Under the pieces are notes generated by a model. The model worked only from the letters and a program-made list of their open reading frames with translations. It made no database searches and was not told where the DNA came from. This document shows positions 53,305 through 62,358 of a DNA stretch of 64,000 nucleotides, piece by piece. How positions within the stretch are numbered: the first letter of the stretch is position 1; every line of letters starts with the position of its first letter. Origin of the DNA: JAMXLO01 sp963818775 (lineage in GTDB: Bacteria; Pseudomonadota; Alphaproteobacteria; Acetobacterales; Acetobacteraceae); NCBI GenBank assembly GCA_963818775.1, contig CAWFUF010000017.1:1-64000 (forward strand), in the 5' to 3' direction. Both the position numbers and the translations under genes were made by a program.

Positions 53305-54884
53305 TCGCGCGATCGCGCCTTCTGCGGACGGCGCTATCTGTCTCGTTGTTCTGCCTCGCGGCGGTCGCCGATGCGTCCGCCGCGGAGCTGCGCGTCGGAT
53401 TGTCTGCCGAGACAACGTCACTCTATCCCAACTGGTTCGTCACGACGGGCAACCAGCAGATCGCCAGCCACATCTTCGACAACCTGGTCGAAATGGATGC
53501 CAACAGCATCCCGCAGCCAGGCCTGGCTGAAAGCTGGTCGCCGGTTGATGATCACACCTGGGAATTCCGACTGCGGCACAACGTGAAGTTCCACGACGGC
53601 ACGCCCTTCACCGCCGATCAGGTGCTCACCACTTTCGACCAATCGAAAACGATCGAGGGCGTCGGCGCGTCCGCTGGCGCCTATCTGCGTGGCAAGACCT
53701 ACACCAAGGTGGATGACTACACGGTCCGCATCGCGACCACACAGCCGTCGCCGCTGCTGCCGAACGAGATGACCGTGCTGTACATCTATCCGCGCGCCGC
53801 GCCAGTCGAGCAGTTCAATTCAGGCGCGGCGGCGATCGGCACCGGGCCGTACAAGCTGCGCGAATGGGTCAAGGGCGGCCAGATCGTGCTGGAACGCAAT
53901 CCCGATTACTGGGGGAAGGCGCCAGATTGGGATCGAGTAATTTTCCGGGTAATCGGCGCCGGCCCGACGCGCATCGCAGCTCTGCTCAACGACGAAGTGG
54001 ACATGATCAACGATGTGCCGCCGGCTGACATCAGCCGCCTGAAGACGAACCCCAAGGTGAACGTCATCATGCGCCCTGGCGAGCGCATCATGCTGCTCAC
54101 GCTCGACAGCAGCCGCGACATTTCGCCATTCGTGACGGATAATGACGGCAAGGCGTTTCCGAATCCGCTGCGCGATTGGCGCGTGCGCAAGGCAATTACC
54201 AAGGCGATCAACCGCGACGCGCTGGCTGAGCGTCTCATGGATGGCGTCGCTGTCGCCGCCGGCCAGATCGCCAGTCCGGGCATGTTCGGCCACGACCCGA
54301 ACATCAAGCCCGAGCCGTTCGATCCTGATGGCGCGAAGAAGCTGCTGGCCGAGGCGGGCTATGCCGAGGGCTTTCATCTGACGCTGCATTCGCCAAACGA
54401 TCGCTACGTCAATGATGCGGAGACGGCGCAGGCGATCGGCGCGATGCTGTCGCGCATCGGCATCAGGACCGAGGTGGTGGCGCAGCCATGGCAGGTGTTC
54501 GCCGGTCAGCAGATGGGCGGCGGCGAACGCGGAGTGCCTGCCTACAGCGCGACGCTGTACGGGTTCGGCACCGCCACCGGCGAGACCATGTCACAGCACT
54601 GGATGCTGCTGCACACCCCGAACAAGCAGCTCGCTCTCGGCCACGCCAATGTCGGCGGCTATTCGAACCTGAGGCTCGATGCGTATCTGGATGCGGCGAT
54701 GCGCACGATGGATGCGGACAGGCGCGAGAAGATGCTGTGGGACATCGATCGCGGCTACATGAACGACGTCGCGGTGGTGCCGCTGTTCTGGCAGGTCAAC
54801 GCCTGGGCCACCCGCAAGGGCCTCAGCTATGAGCCACGCATCATGGACGTGACTCAGGCGATGTCGGTGCACGCCACGAAGTAG
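53301..54884 (+). CDS. Peptide/nickel-type ABC substrate-binding protein (family 5)
   Basis: 527 residues from GTG 53301, with a Sec signal ending in LAAVADASAAE. The DppA/OppA-type fold is seen in NLVEMDANSIPQPGLAESW, DHTWEFRLRHNVKFHDGTPFTADQV, GTGPYKLREW and LRDWRVRKAITKAINRDAL. Periplasmic ligand binding. No permease or ATPase is adjacent, so it must use a transporter encoded elsewhere or be an orphan. Coupled to the NTF2-like gene by a 4-base overlap. Confidence 0.9.
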   Translation: MIARSRLLRTALSVSLFCLAAVADASAAELRVGLSAETTSLYPNWFVTTGNQQIASHIFDNLVEMDANSIPQPGLAESWSPVDDHTWEFRLRHNVKFHDGTPFTADQVLTTFDQSKTIEGVGASAGAYLRGKTYTKVDDYTVRIATTQPSPLLPNEMTVLYIYPRAAPVEQFNSGAAAIGTGPYKLREWVKGGQIVLERNPDYWGKAPDWDRVIFRVIGAGPTRIAALLNDEVDMINDVPPADISRLKTNPKVNVIMRPGERIMLLTLDSSRDISPFVTDNDGKAFPNPLRDWRVRKAITKAINRDALAERLMDGVAVAAGQIASPGMFGHDPNIKPEPFDPDGAKKLLAEAGYAEGFHLTLHSPNDRYVNDAETAQAIGAMLSRIGIRTEVVAQPWQVFAGQQMGGGERGVPAYSATLYGFGTATGETMSQHWMLLHTPNKQLALGHANVGGYSNLRLDAYLDAAMRTMDADRREKMLWDIDRGYMNDVAVVPLFWQVNAWATRKGLSYEPRIMDVTQAMSVHATK

Positions 54885-54977
54885 GAGCAGAAGGAGTGGG
54901 AGGATTTCGCAGCGTATTACGTCCAGATGAGGTCACGCTGGATGCGCTCGTCCACGTGGTAGCTGCCCAAATTTCAA

Positions 54978-55099
54978 CACAGAGAAAACAAGTCGAGGGC
55001 CACAGAGGGCCACGGAGGAAGTAAAAAGGGCGCTTCGCGCGAAGCGCATAGATTGCCTTCTCCGTGTCCTCCGTGGCCCTCGACTTGCCTTCTCCGTGG
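54978..55099. repeat. Long imperfect inverted-repeat element
   Basis: CAAGTCGAGGGCCAC (54989-55003) and GTGGCCCTCGACTTG (55073-55087) are perfect 15-base arms, extended on both sides by CACAGAGAA / TTCTCCGTGG-like and CACGGAG / CTCCGTG matches. The centre holds a perfect 18-base palindrome, GCGCTTCGCGCGAAGCGC (55030-55047). It lies between convergent genes and could fold as one large hairpin. Confidence 0.8.
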
Positions 55100-55140
55100 T
55101 AAATAAGAGTCAGCCACGTGGCGCACAGGCCGTGGCGTAT

Positions 55141-56742
55141 TTACTGCAACTCAACCCCCATCGCCTCGCCAAACCGCCGCGCCGGCTCCAGCGGATCGCC
55201 GTACTTCCGATGCATTGCCGTGTGATATGCCGCCGCCAGCAGCAGCTTGTCGCGCTCCGGATGCCGGTTGGTGCCGTAATCCATCAGCATGCACTGGGCG
55301 ATCTCCTGATTGTGCGGATCGTTGCCCAGCTTGGTCGCGGCGACTGCGATGCGCTCCACGAGCGGCCCGCGGTCGCCAACGTTATCGAGATACGCCTGCG
55401 TCCAGGCCAGGCTCTCCGGTCCGCTCAGCGCGCATACAGCGCTGTCCACGCGCTCCAGCAACTGCCCCGCCGTCAGCCTGTCCGCGCCACTCGGCGCCTT
55501 GATCGACGCAGGATTGGAGTCGCCGATGCCACGCTGGTGCCCCGCGACGCGGTTCAGGTACGATGCCAGCAGGTAGATCAGCCGCAACCGCCGCGGATGA
55601 TCGAAATTGTCGTAGAACCACGCCAGCGTGTTGCAGTACTCGTAGCAATGGTGCGGCATGGAGAAGTTGTTCGGCTCGTTCGTCTCCAGCACCACCCGCG
55701 CGGCGGCGATCTGCATGACGTCGAGGATGCGCCGCGGATCCTTCCCCGCCTTCAGCAGTTTCGTCACATGGTGCAGGTTGTCAGGCTCGGGGCCGCGAAT
55801 GATCGCCTCGATCAATTCGACGGCCTCCCCCTGATTGAGCGCCTCCTTGTTGTTGCGCAGCACCGCCAGCTCGGCCTCGCCGACCCCGCCATACGGCACC
55901 GCGTGCAGCGTCTCGCCCTCGATGTTCATCTTCACCAGGTTGCAGGCCATCTCATACGTCGAGTACCAGCGCGGCCCGACCGCGATATCCAATGCGCCGG
56001 CGTACAGCACATGGTGCGCTGCCGGATCGTCCCAGCCGATCGCATTGCCGATCTCCACCGTCGAGCGCGCGCGATACGCCTTGTGGCCCGTCGTGTAAGA
56101 TCGGTTGAACAGCATCCGATCCTGCATATCGATCAGGCCGGCGAACACCAGTTCGGCCAACACCGCCTTGCGGTTCGGCACGTCCTCCATCAGCCCGAGG
56201 AATGTGCGGTAGGCATCCAGCACCTGGCCGCGATGCACCAGCGTCAGCCAGTTGGAAAGCCGCTCCTTCAGGGGGCCTGGCTGACGCAGCGGCTCCTGAT
56301 CCGGCCAATAGACGACCGGCTCCGGCGGCTTATCGATGGCACCGAGGTTGCCGCGCGCACGCGTGTAGTGCCCGGGCGCCTTGTCCATCTTCTGGTTCCA
56401 GATATCGAGGCCGCTCGGGATGTACCAGATCGTCTGCGCCATCGGCAGCATCGCCAGCCGCTCCGGCACCATCTTCGTCAGATTGACCGTCGCCCGCGCA
56501 CTCAGCAGGCAATGGTCGTTGTTGACGAAGTTCGGATAGCCGTCGTCAATGCGCTCATGGTATGGCACATGCGTGTAGGGCGCATGGATACGCACACCCT
56601 CGGCGATGATCTCCCTCAGTGGACGCCCGGCGCGCACGAGATCGTAATAAACCTGGCTTGCCCCCACCTGGTCGCGCGCCATGACCCGATCTTCCAGCCT
56701 GCCGTAGAGAGTACTCGTGGCGCGGTCGACCTGCACGTCCAT
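55141..56742 (-). CDS. Uncharacterised 533-residue protein rich in His/Tyr/Trp motifs
   Basis: 533 residues with strong coding character and no signal peptide or membrane helix. Conserved-looking clusters are IHAPYTHVPYHERIDDGY, DHCLLSARATVNLT, IWYIPSGLDIWNQ, MPHHCYEYCNTLAWFYDNFDH and AAAYHTAMHRKYGD. The His pattern could be a metal site or resemble oxidases of the questin-oxidase type, but I cannot assign a family. It is divergent from the NHL-repeat gene across an 89-base region with a TTGACA at 56780. Confidence 0.7.
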   Translation of the reverse strand: MDVQVDRATSTLYGRLEDRVMARDQVGASQVYYDLVRAGRPLREIIAEGVRIHAPYTHVPYHERIDDGYPNFVNNDHCLLSARATVNLTKMVPERLAMLPMAQTIWYIPSGLDIWNQKMDKAPGHYTRARGNLGAIDKPPEPVVYWPDQEPLRQPGPLKERLSNWLTLVHRGQVLDAYRTFLGLMEDVPNRKAVLAELVFAGLIDMQDRMLFNRSYTTGHKAYRARSTVEIGNAIGWDDPAAHHVLYAGALDIAVGPRWYSTYEMACNLVKMNIEGETLHAVPYGGVGEAELAVLRNNKEALNQGEAVELIEAIIRGPEPDNLHHVTKLLKAGKDPRRILDVMQIAAARVVLETNEPNNFSMPHHCYEYCNTLAWFYDNFDHPRRLRLIYLLASYLNRVAGHQRGIGDSNPASIKAPSGADRLTAGQLLERVDSAVCALSGPESLAWTQAYLDNVGDRGPLVERIAVAATKLGNDPHNQEIAQCMLMDYGTNRHPERDKLLLAAAYHTAMHRKYGDPLEPARRFGEAMGVELQ

Positions 56743-56831
56743 TGTCGATACCTCCGTAACTTGCTGGCTTATCCTAAGCTTGACAGACCGGTTCCGACAA
56801 CCATGGTGGCCGCAGCGGGAGGGATACGAAG

Positions 56832-57848
56832 ATGTCAGACACGCACTGGATCGTCAGCACGGTCGCGGGAACGGGCGCACAGGGCTATGCCGGCGATGGT
56901 GGCCCCGCGACGCAGGCGCTGCTGAACAATCCGTTCGATCTCGCGTTCGATCCCGCCGGCAATCTGTGCTTTTCCGATACCTACAATCACTGCATTCGTC
57001 GTATCGATACACTCACCGGAATCATCACCACGATTGCCGGCGCGGGTGAAAGCGGTTTCGCTGGCGACCGCGGGCCGGCAACACAGGCGCAGATGAATCA
57101 GCCGTACGGCATCGTCATCGATCGCGCCGGCAACATCTACGTCGCGGATCGTTTGAACGGGCGCGTGCGGCGGATCGACGGCCGCAACAGCGTGATCACT
57201 ACGCTCGCCGGCGACGGTTCCGGCAAGTTCAGCGGCGACGGCGGACCGTCGGATCGCGCGGGACTTGCCGAGCCGAACGGTCTCGCGCTGGACCGCGAAC
57301 ATCGCCGCCTGTTCATCGCCGATGTCGCCGATCATCGCGTGCGAGTCATCGACCTTGGTTCCGGCGTCATCACCACGTTTGCGGGAACCGGCAACGGTCG
57401 TCACGCGGGCGACGGCGGCCCGGCGACATCGGCCGACGTCTTCGGCGCCCGTGCGGTCGCGCTGGCCTCCGATGATTCGCTTTATCTGATGGAACGGCAG
57501 GGCAGCAGCGTGCGTCGTATCCACAATGGTATCATCGAGACCATCGCCGGCACTGGTGCGCGCGGCTATGCGGGCGACGGACAGGATGCGCGGCAGGCGG
57601 TGTTCAATGCGCCGAAGGAGATGGCAGTCGATGACGCCGGCAACATCTTCATCGTCGATACCGAGAACCACGTGATTCGCCTGATCGACGCGCAGAGCCG
57701 GATCGTCACCACGATTGCCGGAAATGGCAAACCCAGCCCCGATGCGCTGGCGCGGCCGCACGGCGCTGTCGTTGGACCTGATGGCGCGGTGTATATCGGC
57801 GATTCAGAGAACCACCGCGTGCGCAAACTGGTGCGCGCCGTTCAGTGA
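56832..57848 (+). CDS. NHL-repeat beta-propeller protein
   Basis: 338 residues from an ATG with GGAGGG upstream. Six NHL-type repeats are visible, most ending in a phrase such as ITTIAGAG and GDGGPA (e.g. VAGTGAQGYAGDGGPATQA, IAGAGESGFAGDRGPATQA, LAGDGSGKFSGDGGPS, FAGTGNGRHAGDGGPATSA, IAGTGARGYAGDGQDA). This should form a six-bladed propeller. No signal peptide. Proteins of this kind bind ligands or act as lactonase-like or scaffold proteins; role unknown. Confidence 0.87.
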   Translation: MSDTHWIVSTVAGTGAQGYAGDGGPATQALLNNPFDLAFDPAGNLCFSDTYNHCIRRIDTLTGIITTIAGAGESGFAGDRGPATQAQMNQPYGIVIDRAGNIYVADRLNGRVRRIDGRNSVITTLAGDGSGKFSGDGGPSDRAGLAEPNGLALDREHRRLFIADVADHRVRVIDLGSGVITTFAGTGNGRHAGDGGPATSADVFGARAVALASDDSLYLMERQGSSVRRIHNGIIETIAGTGARGYAGDGQDARQAVFNAPKEMAVDDAGNIFIVDTENHVIRLIDAQSRIVTTIAGNGKPSPDALARPHGAVVGPDGAVYIGDSENHRVRKLVRAVQ

Positions 57849-57876
57849 GATCGAGAGACGCATTGGCCCTTCTTTC

Positions 57877-57964
57877 GTCATGGCCGGGCTTGGCCGGCCC
57901 ATCCACGGCTGTGTCTGATGCGCGCAACGAAGACTTGGATCGTCGGCACGAGGCCGGCCATTAC
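57877..57964. repeat. 88-nt composite palindromic (REP/BIME-like) element, copy 2
   Basis: Same length, arm sequence and middle segment (GTGTCTGATGCGCGCAACG) as the copy at 41768. Arms: GTCATGGCCGGGC..GGCCCATCCACGGCT and the reverse complement of GTAATGGCCGGC..GTGCCGACGATCC. Also preceded, like copy 1, by TCTTTC. It lies between the NHL gene and the ABC transporter operon. Confidence 0.8.
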
Positions 57965-58017
57965 GATAATACGCAGAGCTGCGGCTTTATGTTGGCGCAT
58001 ATGGGGCTTGTGCGGCC

Positions 58018-59082
58018 ATGACGAGGGGACCACTGCCGACTTCAATGGTCGTGTTGATCGGTCTGCTTGCCGGCATCCCCGCGGCGATCGCCTGTGATAG
58101 TCCGCGCCAGATGGAAGGCTTCAAGACCTGCGCCGATGTCGCTAAAGCCGAGAGTGAAGGCACGTTGGTGGTCTACTCCACCGATCCCGAGGCAGCAGCC
58201 GAGCAGGAACTGGCGAGGTTCCACGCGCTGTTCCCGAAGATCAGGCCGAACTATCTGCGGCTCCAGGCCGGCGCGCTCTACGCCAGGCTGCTGGCCGAAC
58301 GTCAAGGCAATGTCTACCTACCCGACGTCACGCAACTTGCAGACATGAGCTTCGCGCTCGATTTCCAGAAACGCGGCGGCTACATGCAGTACGTGTCGCC
58401 GGAGATGGCAGCCTACAAGCCCGAATACAAAAGCTCGCCCGAGGGCTATTGGACCTGGGGCGCGCTGGTGATGGCAGCAATCGCCTACAACCCGAATCTA
58501 GTGTCGCGCGAAGAGGCGCCGAAGACCTGGAAGGATATGCTCGATCCGAAGTGGACCGACGCGATCTCGGTCAAGGTGACGATATCCGGATTGCAGCACG
58601 TCGAGTGGTACATGCTGCGGCAGCTTTACGGCAACGACTTCTGGTCACAGCTCGCGCCGCTGAAGCCGCACGCGTTCGACTCCTACGTCCAGCAGTTCGA
58701 CCGCCTGGTGAACGGCCAGGACAAGGTCGCGCTGACCGCGCAGTATTCCGGCTACCTGATGATGAAGGCGAAGGGTGCGCCAGTGGAGTTCGTCATTCCG
58801 CCCGACGGCGTGGTCGCCGCGCCGCAGCCCTGGGGCATCGTGAAGGAGGCACCGCATCCGGCCGCAGCGCAGTTGTTCATGGACTGGTTCCTCAGCCTGC
58901 CAGGACAGACCGGCAATGCCGAAGTGCTGCTCACGCATTCGGCCCGAAGCGACGTGCCGCCACCGCCAGGTGGCGTCAGCATCAATGAGTTCAAGGTACT
59001 GACCCCGACGGATTGGCACGCCTTCGAGCAGACCCACGCCCAGTTCGTGCGTGAGTGGAACAAGATCACCGGCCTGCGCTGA
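58018..59082 (+). CDS. Iron(III)-type ABC transporter substrate-binding protein
   Basis: 354 residues with a signal peptide ending near AAIACDSP. The fold of FbpA/AfuA-like family 1 extracellular binding proteins is indicated by GTLVVYSTDPEAAAEQELARFHALFPKI, WTWGALVMAAIAYNPNLV and TWKDMLDPKWTDAISV. It probably binds ferric iron or a related complex, or another small ligand such as putrescine/thiamine-type. First gene of a three-gene operon with permease and ATPase. Confidence 0.88.
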   Translation: MTRGPLPTSMVVLIGLLAGIPAAIACDSPRQMEGFKTCADVAKAESEGTLVVYSTDPEAAAEQELARFHALFPKIRPNYLRLQAGALYARLLAERQGNVYLPDVTQLADMSFALDFQKRGGYMQYVSPEMAAYKPEYKSSPEGYWTWGALVMAAIAYNPNLVSREEAPKTWKDMLDPKWTDAISVKVTISGLQHVEWYMLRQLYGNDFWSQLAPLKPHAFDSYVQQFDRLVNGQDKVALTAQYSGYLMMKAKGAPVEFVIPPDGVVAAPQPWGIVKEAPHPAAAQLFMDWFLSLPGQTGNAEVLLTHSARSDVPPPPGGVSINEFKVLTPTDWHAFEQTHAQFVREWNKITGLR

Positions 59083-59087
59083 AATCG

Positions 59088-60770
59088 ATGCGCCTCCCCG
59101 CAATCACCCCGCGACAAATCGTAATGCCGCTCGTCGTGCTGGTGTGCGGGGCGCTGGTAATCTATCCTATCGCCTTCCTGATCAACGAGTCGCTCAACGT
59201 CGGCGATCCGTCGACCTTCCCGCCGGAACAGTACGGGTTCGACAATTTCACGAACCTCACGGACGATTATCGCGCGCTGGCCAACACGCTGCTGGTTTCC
59301 TGCATCGCGACCGTGCTCGCAGTGATCTTCGGCTTCCTCCAGGCCTGGATTCTGACACGCACCAACATTCCCGGCCGCCAGCGGCTGGAACGACTGATGG
59401 AGCTGCCGTATTACATGACTCCGCTGATCGGCGCGCTCGCTTGGGGTGTGCTGCTTGGACCGAAAACCGGACTGGTCAATCAGGCGTGGCGCTCATTGGG
59501 CGCACCCGGCGATCTGTTCAACATCTACTCGGCTTACGGCATCGCCTGGGTGATGGCGCTGTTCGAGGGCACCGTCGCGTTCGTCATGATCTCAGCGGCG
59601 ATGAAATCGATGGACCCATCGCTCGAGGAAAGCTCGCGCGTGCTCGGTGCCGGCAAGCTGCGCACCGCGCTGCGCATCACACTGCCGTTGGTCGCGCCCG
59701 GCGTGCTCAGCGCCACCATCTTCGTGTTCGCCGAGATGCTCGGCTCGTTCGCCGCCGCGTTCGTGCTGGGCATTCCGGGCCGCTTCTACGTGGTCACCAC
59801 GGAGATCTGGCAGGCCACCCTGTCATTCCCGCCCGACTATGGCCGCGCCGCCGCCATGGGCCTGTCGCTGTTCGGTGTCATGCTGATCACGCTGACGATC
59901 GCCCGCTTCGTGCTGAAGCACGGCACCTACACCACCATTACCGGCAAGGCGTTCCGCCCGCGCGAGATGGATGTCGGCGCCATGCGCTGGCCGCTGCTCG
60001 CCATCGCCTGGGGCTACATCGTCGTGGCCGTGATCCTGCCGCTGGGTGCGCTGCTGCTCACCTCGTTCGAGCGCTTCGCCACAGTGATCCTTCCGCAGAT
60101 GCACTTCACACTGGCGAACTACCAAACGGCGCTGCAGATGGGATCGGTGGGGCCAGCGTTCGTCAACAGCCTGATCCTGGGTGTTTCCGTATCGACGATC
60201 GGCGTGGTGGTCATCGGCGTGCTGGCCTGGATCATCTATCGTTCTCGCATGCCCGGCAGGGGCGCGGCCGAATACGTCATCATGTTTCCGCAGGCGGTGC
60301 CGCGCCTGGTATTCGGGCTCGGCCTGCTCTGGGCGTGGATCAACATGCCGATCCCGATCTACGGTACGCTGTGGCTGCTGGGACTCGCCTACTTCACCGT
60401 CTTCCTCCCGCTCGGCCTGCGCACCATCGCGAGCGTCGTGCTCCAGGTTGACCCGAGCCTGGAGGAGTGCGCGCGCGTCTGCGGCGCCGGGTGGGTCTAT
60501 CAGATGCGCACCGTGACCATGCCGTTGCTGCGCCCGGGCCTGGTCGCCGCATGGCTGCTGATCTTCATCGCCTCGGTGCGCGAACTCGGCGTATCGATCT
60601 TCCTCATGGGACCGAACTCCAAAGTCATCGCGCCGGCCATCGTCAATTCCTGGCTAAGCTCAAGTTCAGAGCTGTCTGCGGCGATGGCGCTCATCCAGAC
60701 CGCCACCGTCTTCATCGCCGTCGCCATCATGTTCAGCCTGGCGCGTCGTGTCTCCGGTGTAACCCAATGA
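59088..60770 (+). CDS. ABC transporter permease, fused double (FbpB-type)
   Basis: 560 residues from ATG 59088, 5 bases after the previous stop. Two permease domains in one chain, each with the EAA-type coupling loop (EESSRVLGAGKLRTALRITLP near residue 185 and EECARVCGAGWVYQMRTVTMP near residue 460), and about twelve helices. This arrangement is characteristic of ferric-iron and thiamine importers (FbpB/ThiP). Its TGA overlaps the ATPase ATG. Confidence 0.93.
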   Translation: MRLPAITPRQIVMPLVVLVCGALVIYPIAFLINESLNVGDPSTFPPEQYGFDNFTNLTDDYRALANTLLVSCIATVLAVIFGFLQAWILTRTNIPGRQRLERLMELPYYMTPLIGALAWGVLLGPKTGLVNQAWRSLGAPGDLFNIYSAYGIAWVMALFEGTVAFVMISAAMKSMDPSLEESSRVLGAGKLRTALRITLPLVAPGVLSATIFVFAEMLGSFAAAFVLGIPGRFYVVTTEIWQATLSFPPDYGRAAAMGLSLFGVMLITLTIARFVLKHGTYTTITGKAFRPREMDVGAMRWPLLAIAWGYIVVAVILPLGALLLTSFERFATVILPQMHFTLANYQTALQMGSVGPAFVNSLILGVSVSTIGVVVIGVLAWIIYRSRMPGRGAAEYVIMFPQAVPRLVFGLGLLWAWINMPIPIYGTLWLLGLAYFTVFLPLGLRTIASVVLQVDPSLEECARVCGAGWVYQMRTVTMPLLRPGLVAAWLLIFIASVRELGVSIFLMGPNSKVIAPAIVNSWLSSSSELSAAMALIQTATVFIAVAIMFSLARRVSGVTQ

Positions 60771-61840
60771 ACCGCCCGCGCATCGAGGTCGCCAATCTCG
60801 CCGTGCGCTACGGCGATGTCACCGCGGTGGACGACATCGGCTTCGACATCGCATCCGGCGAATTGGTGACGCTGCTCGGCCCCTCCGGCTGCGGCAAGAC
60901 CACCACGCTGCGCGCGGTCGCCGGGCTGGAGACACCGAGTGGCGGCAACATCCGGCTGAACGGCGAAACCGTGTATTCAGCGAGCGAACGCCGCAACGTG
61001 CCGGCCGAGAAGCGCGGCGTGTCGATGGTGTTCCAGTCTTACGCGATCTGGCCGCACATGACGGTATTCGACAACGTCGCCTACGGCCTGCGCGTGCGCA
61101 AGCTGCCGGCGGCCGAGGTGCGGGAGAATGTGCAGCGTGTGCTGGGCCTGGTGCAGATGCAGGCTTTCGCTGACCGTCCGGCGTCGAAACTGTCGGGCGG
61201 TCAGCAGCAGCGCGTGGCGGTGGCCCGCGCGATCGCGTTCTCGCCGAGTGTGCTGCTGTTCGATGAGCCGCTGTCGAACCTGGATGCCAAGCTACGTGCC
61301 GAAATGCGCGTGGAACTGCGCGAACTGCAGCGGCGCCTGGACATCACTTCGCTCTACGTGACGCACGACCAGGAGGAGGCGCTGGCGATCTCCGACCGGG
61401 TGATCGTGATGAACGGCGGCAAGATCGAGCAGATCGGCACGCCGGAGGATATCTACAATCGTCCACGCACGCGCTTCGTCGCGGACTTTGTCGGGTCGGC
61501 CAATCTCATCGCCGGCAAGGTGCGCGGCCCCGGCTCGAACGGCACGTTGCTGTTCGAGGCAGAGGGTGGCGTGCAACTCGAGGTCGTCGCATCAGACGCA
61601 TCCACCGAGCGGGACACCGTGGCGCTGCGCACGTCCTACATCCATCTCGGGAGCATGCCCGGATCGCACAACGCTGTTCCTGGCCGCATCCATCGCCGCA
61701 TGTTCCACGGCGACTTCATCCAGTACGTCGTGGACTGGCCCGCCGGCCAGTTGATAGTCCGCCGCCCACCGACCGAGCTGTTCGACGAAGGCAGCGAGGT
61801 CACCGTATCATTCGCTCCGATACATTGCGTGCTGCTGTAA
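60767..61840 (+). CDS. ABC transporter ATP-binding protein (FbpC/PotA type)
   Basis: 357 residues. Walker A GPSGCGKTT, Q-loop FQSYAIWPH, signature LSGGQQQR, Walker B VLLFDEPLSNLD and H-loop VTHDQEEA are intact. A C-terminal TOBE domain (GSANLIAGKV..., PGRIHRRMFHGDFIQYVVD) follows, as in regulated importers. It energises the permease encoded just upstream. Confidence 0.94.
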   Translation: MNRPRIEVANLAVRYGDVTAVDDIGFDIASGELVTLLGPSGCGKTTTLRAVAGLETPSGGNIRLNGETVYSASERRNVPAEKRGVSMVFQSYAIWPHMTVFDNVAYGLRVRKLPAAEVRENVQRVLGLVQMQAFADRPASKLSGGQQQRVAVARAIAFSPSVLLFDEPLSNLDAKLRAEMRVELRELQRRLDITSLYVTHDQEEALAISDRVIVMNGGKIEQIGTPEDIYNRPRTRFVADFVGSANLIAGKVRGPGSNGTLLFEAEGGVQLEVVASDASTERDTVALRTSYIHLGSMPGSHNAVPGRIHRRMFHGDFIQYVVDWPAGQLIVRRPPTELFDEGSEVTVSFAPIHCVLL

Positions 61841-61911
61841 CTTTGTCCGGTCGCGGATGGAACTCGCGACGACCACGCAGCGTTGGCACCGGCAGCAATG
61901 GAGGATGACAG

Positions 61912-62355
61912 GTGACGTGGACGCGGATCACCGACTCAGAACAGGCCGTGGAGTTCCTGCCCGTCTGGTTCGGCACCCGGATGATCGGGCTGCGCGGCAA
62001 ATTTGGATTGCTGTTGACGACCGGTGACGTGCTGAGGATCACCTCGGTCACTGCGCTGCATGAGTCATCGGCCGGCGCGATCCTGCTCGACGTGCTGCTC
62101 GACCATCCGGGAGTGCCCGATGGCGTCGATCTGGCGTGGCGGACAAAGCATTATCTCGGTGCTCCGGTACCGGGCGCGACCATGGCGACCGTCAATCTCG
62201 CCCATATCGTCACCGCCGTGGAGTTCGTTGTGGCCGAAGTCGCCGAGTCTCCGGACGATTTGTCTGTAATCAGCCCAGACGAAATCCAGCCGGACGCCGC
62301 AATCCCTGACCCACTCGCCGAGACGCTGGAACGGCGGCCGCAGGAGACCGCCTGA
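61912..62355 (+). CDS. Hypothetical protein
   Basis: 147 residues from GTG 61912, with GGAGG upstream. The N-terminus is probably a compact alpha/beta fold (VWFGTRMIGLRGKFGLLLTTGDVLRITSVTALH); the C-terminal third is acidic. No signal peptide, membrane helix or recognised motif. It lies 71 bases after the ATPase gene in the same direction and may be transcribed with it. Convergent with the oxidoreductase gene by a 3-base gap. Confidence 0.65.
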   Translation: MTWTRITDSEQAVEFLPVWFGTRMIGLRGKFGLLLTTGDVLRITSVTALHESSAGAILLDVLLDHPGVPDGVDLAWRTKHYLGAPVPGATMATVNLAHIVTAVEFVVAEVAESPDDLSVISPDEIQPDAAIPDPLAETLERRPQETA

Positions 62356-62358
62356 ATT

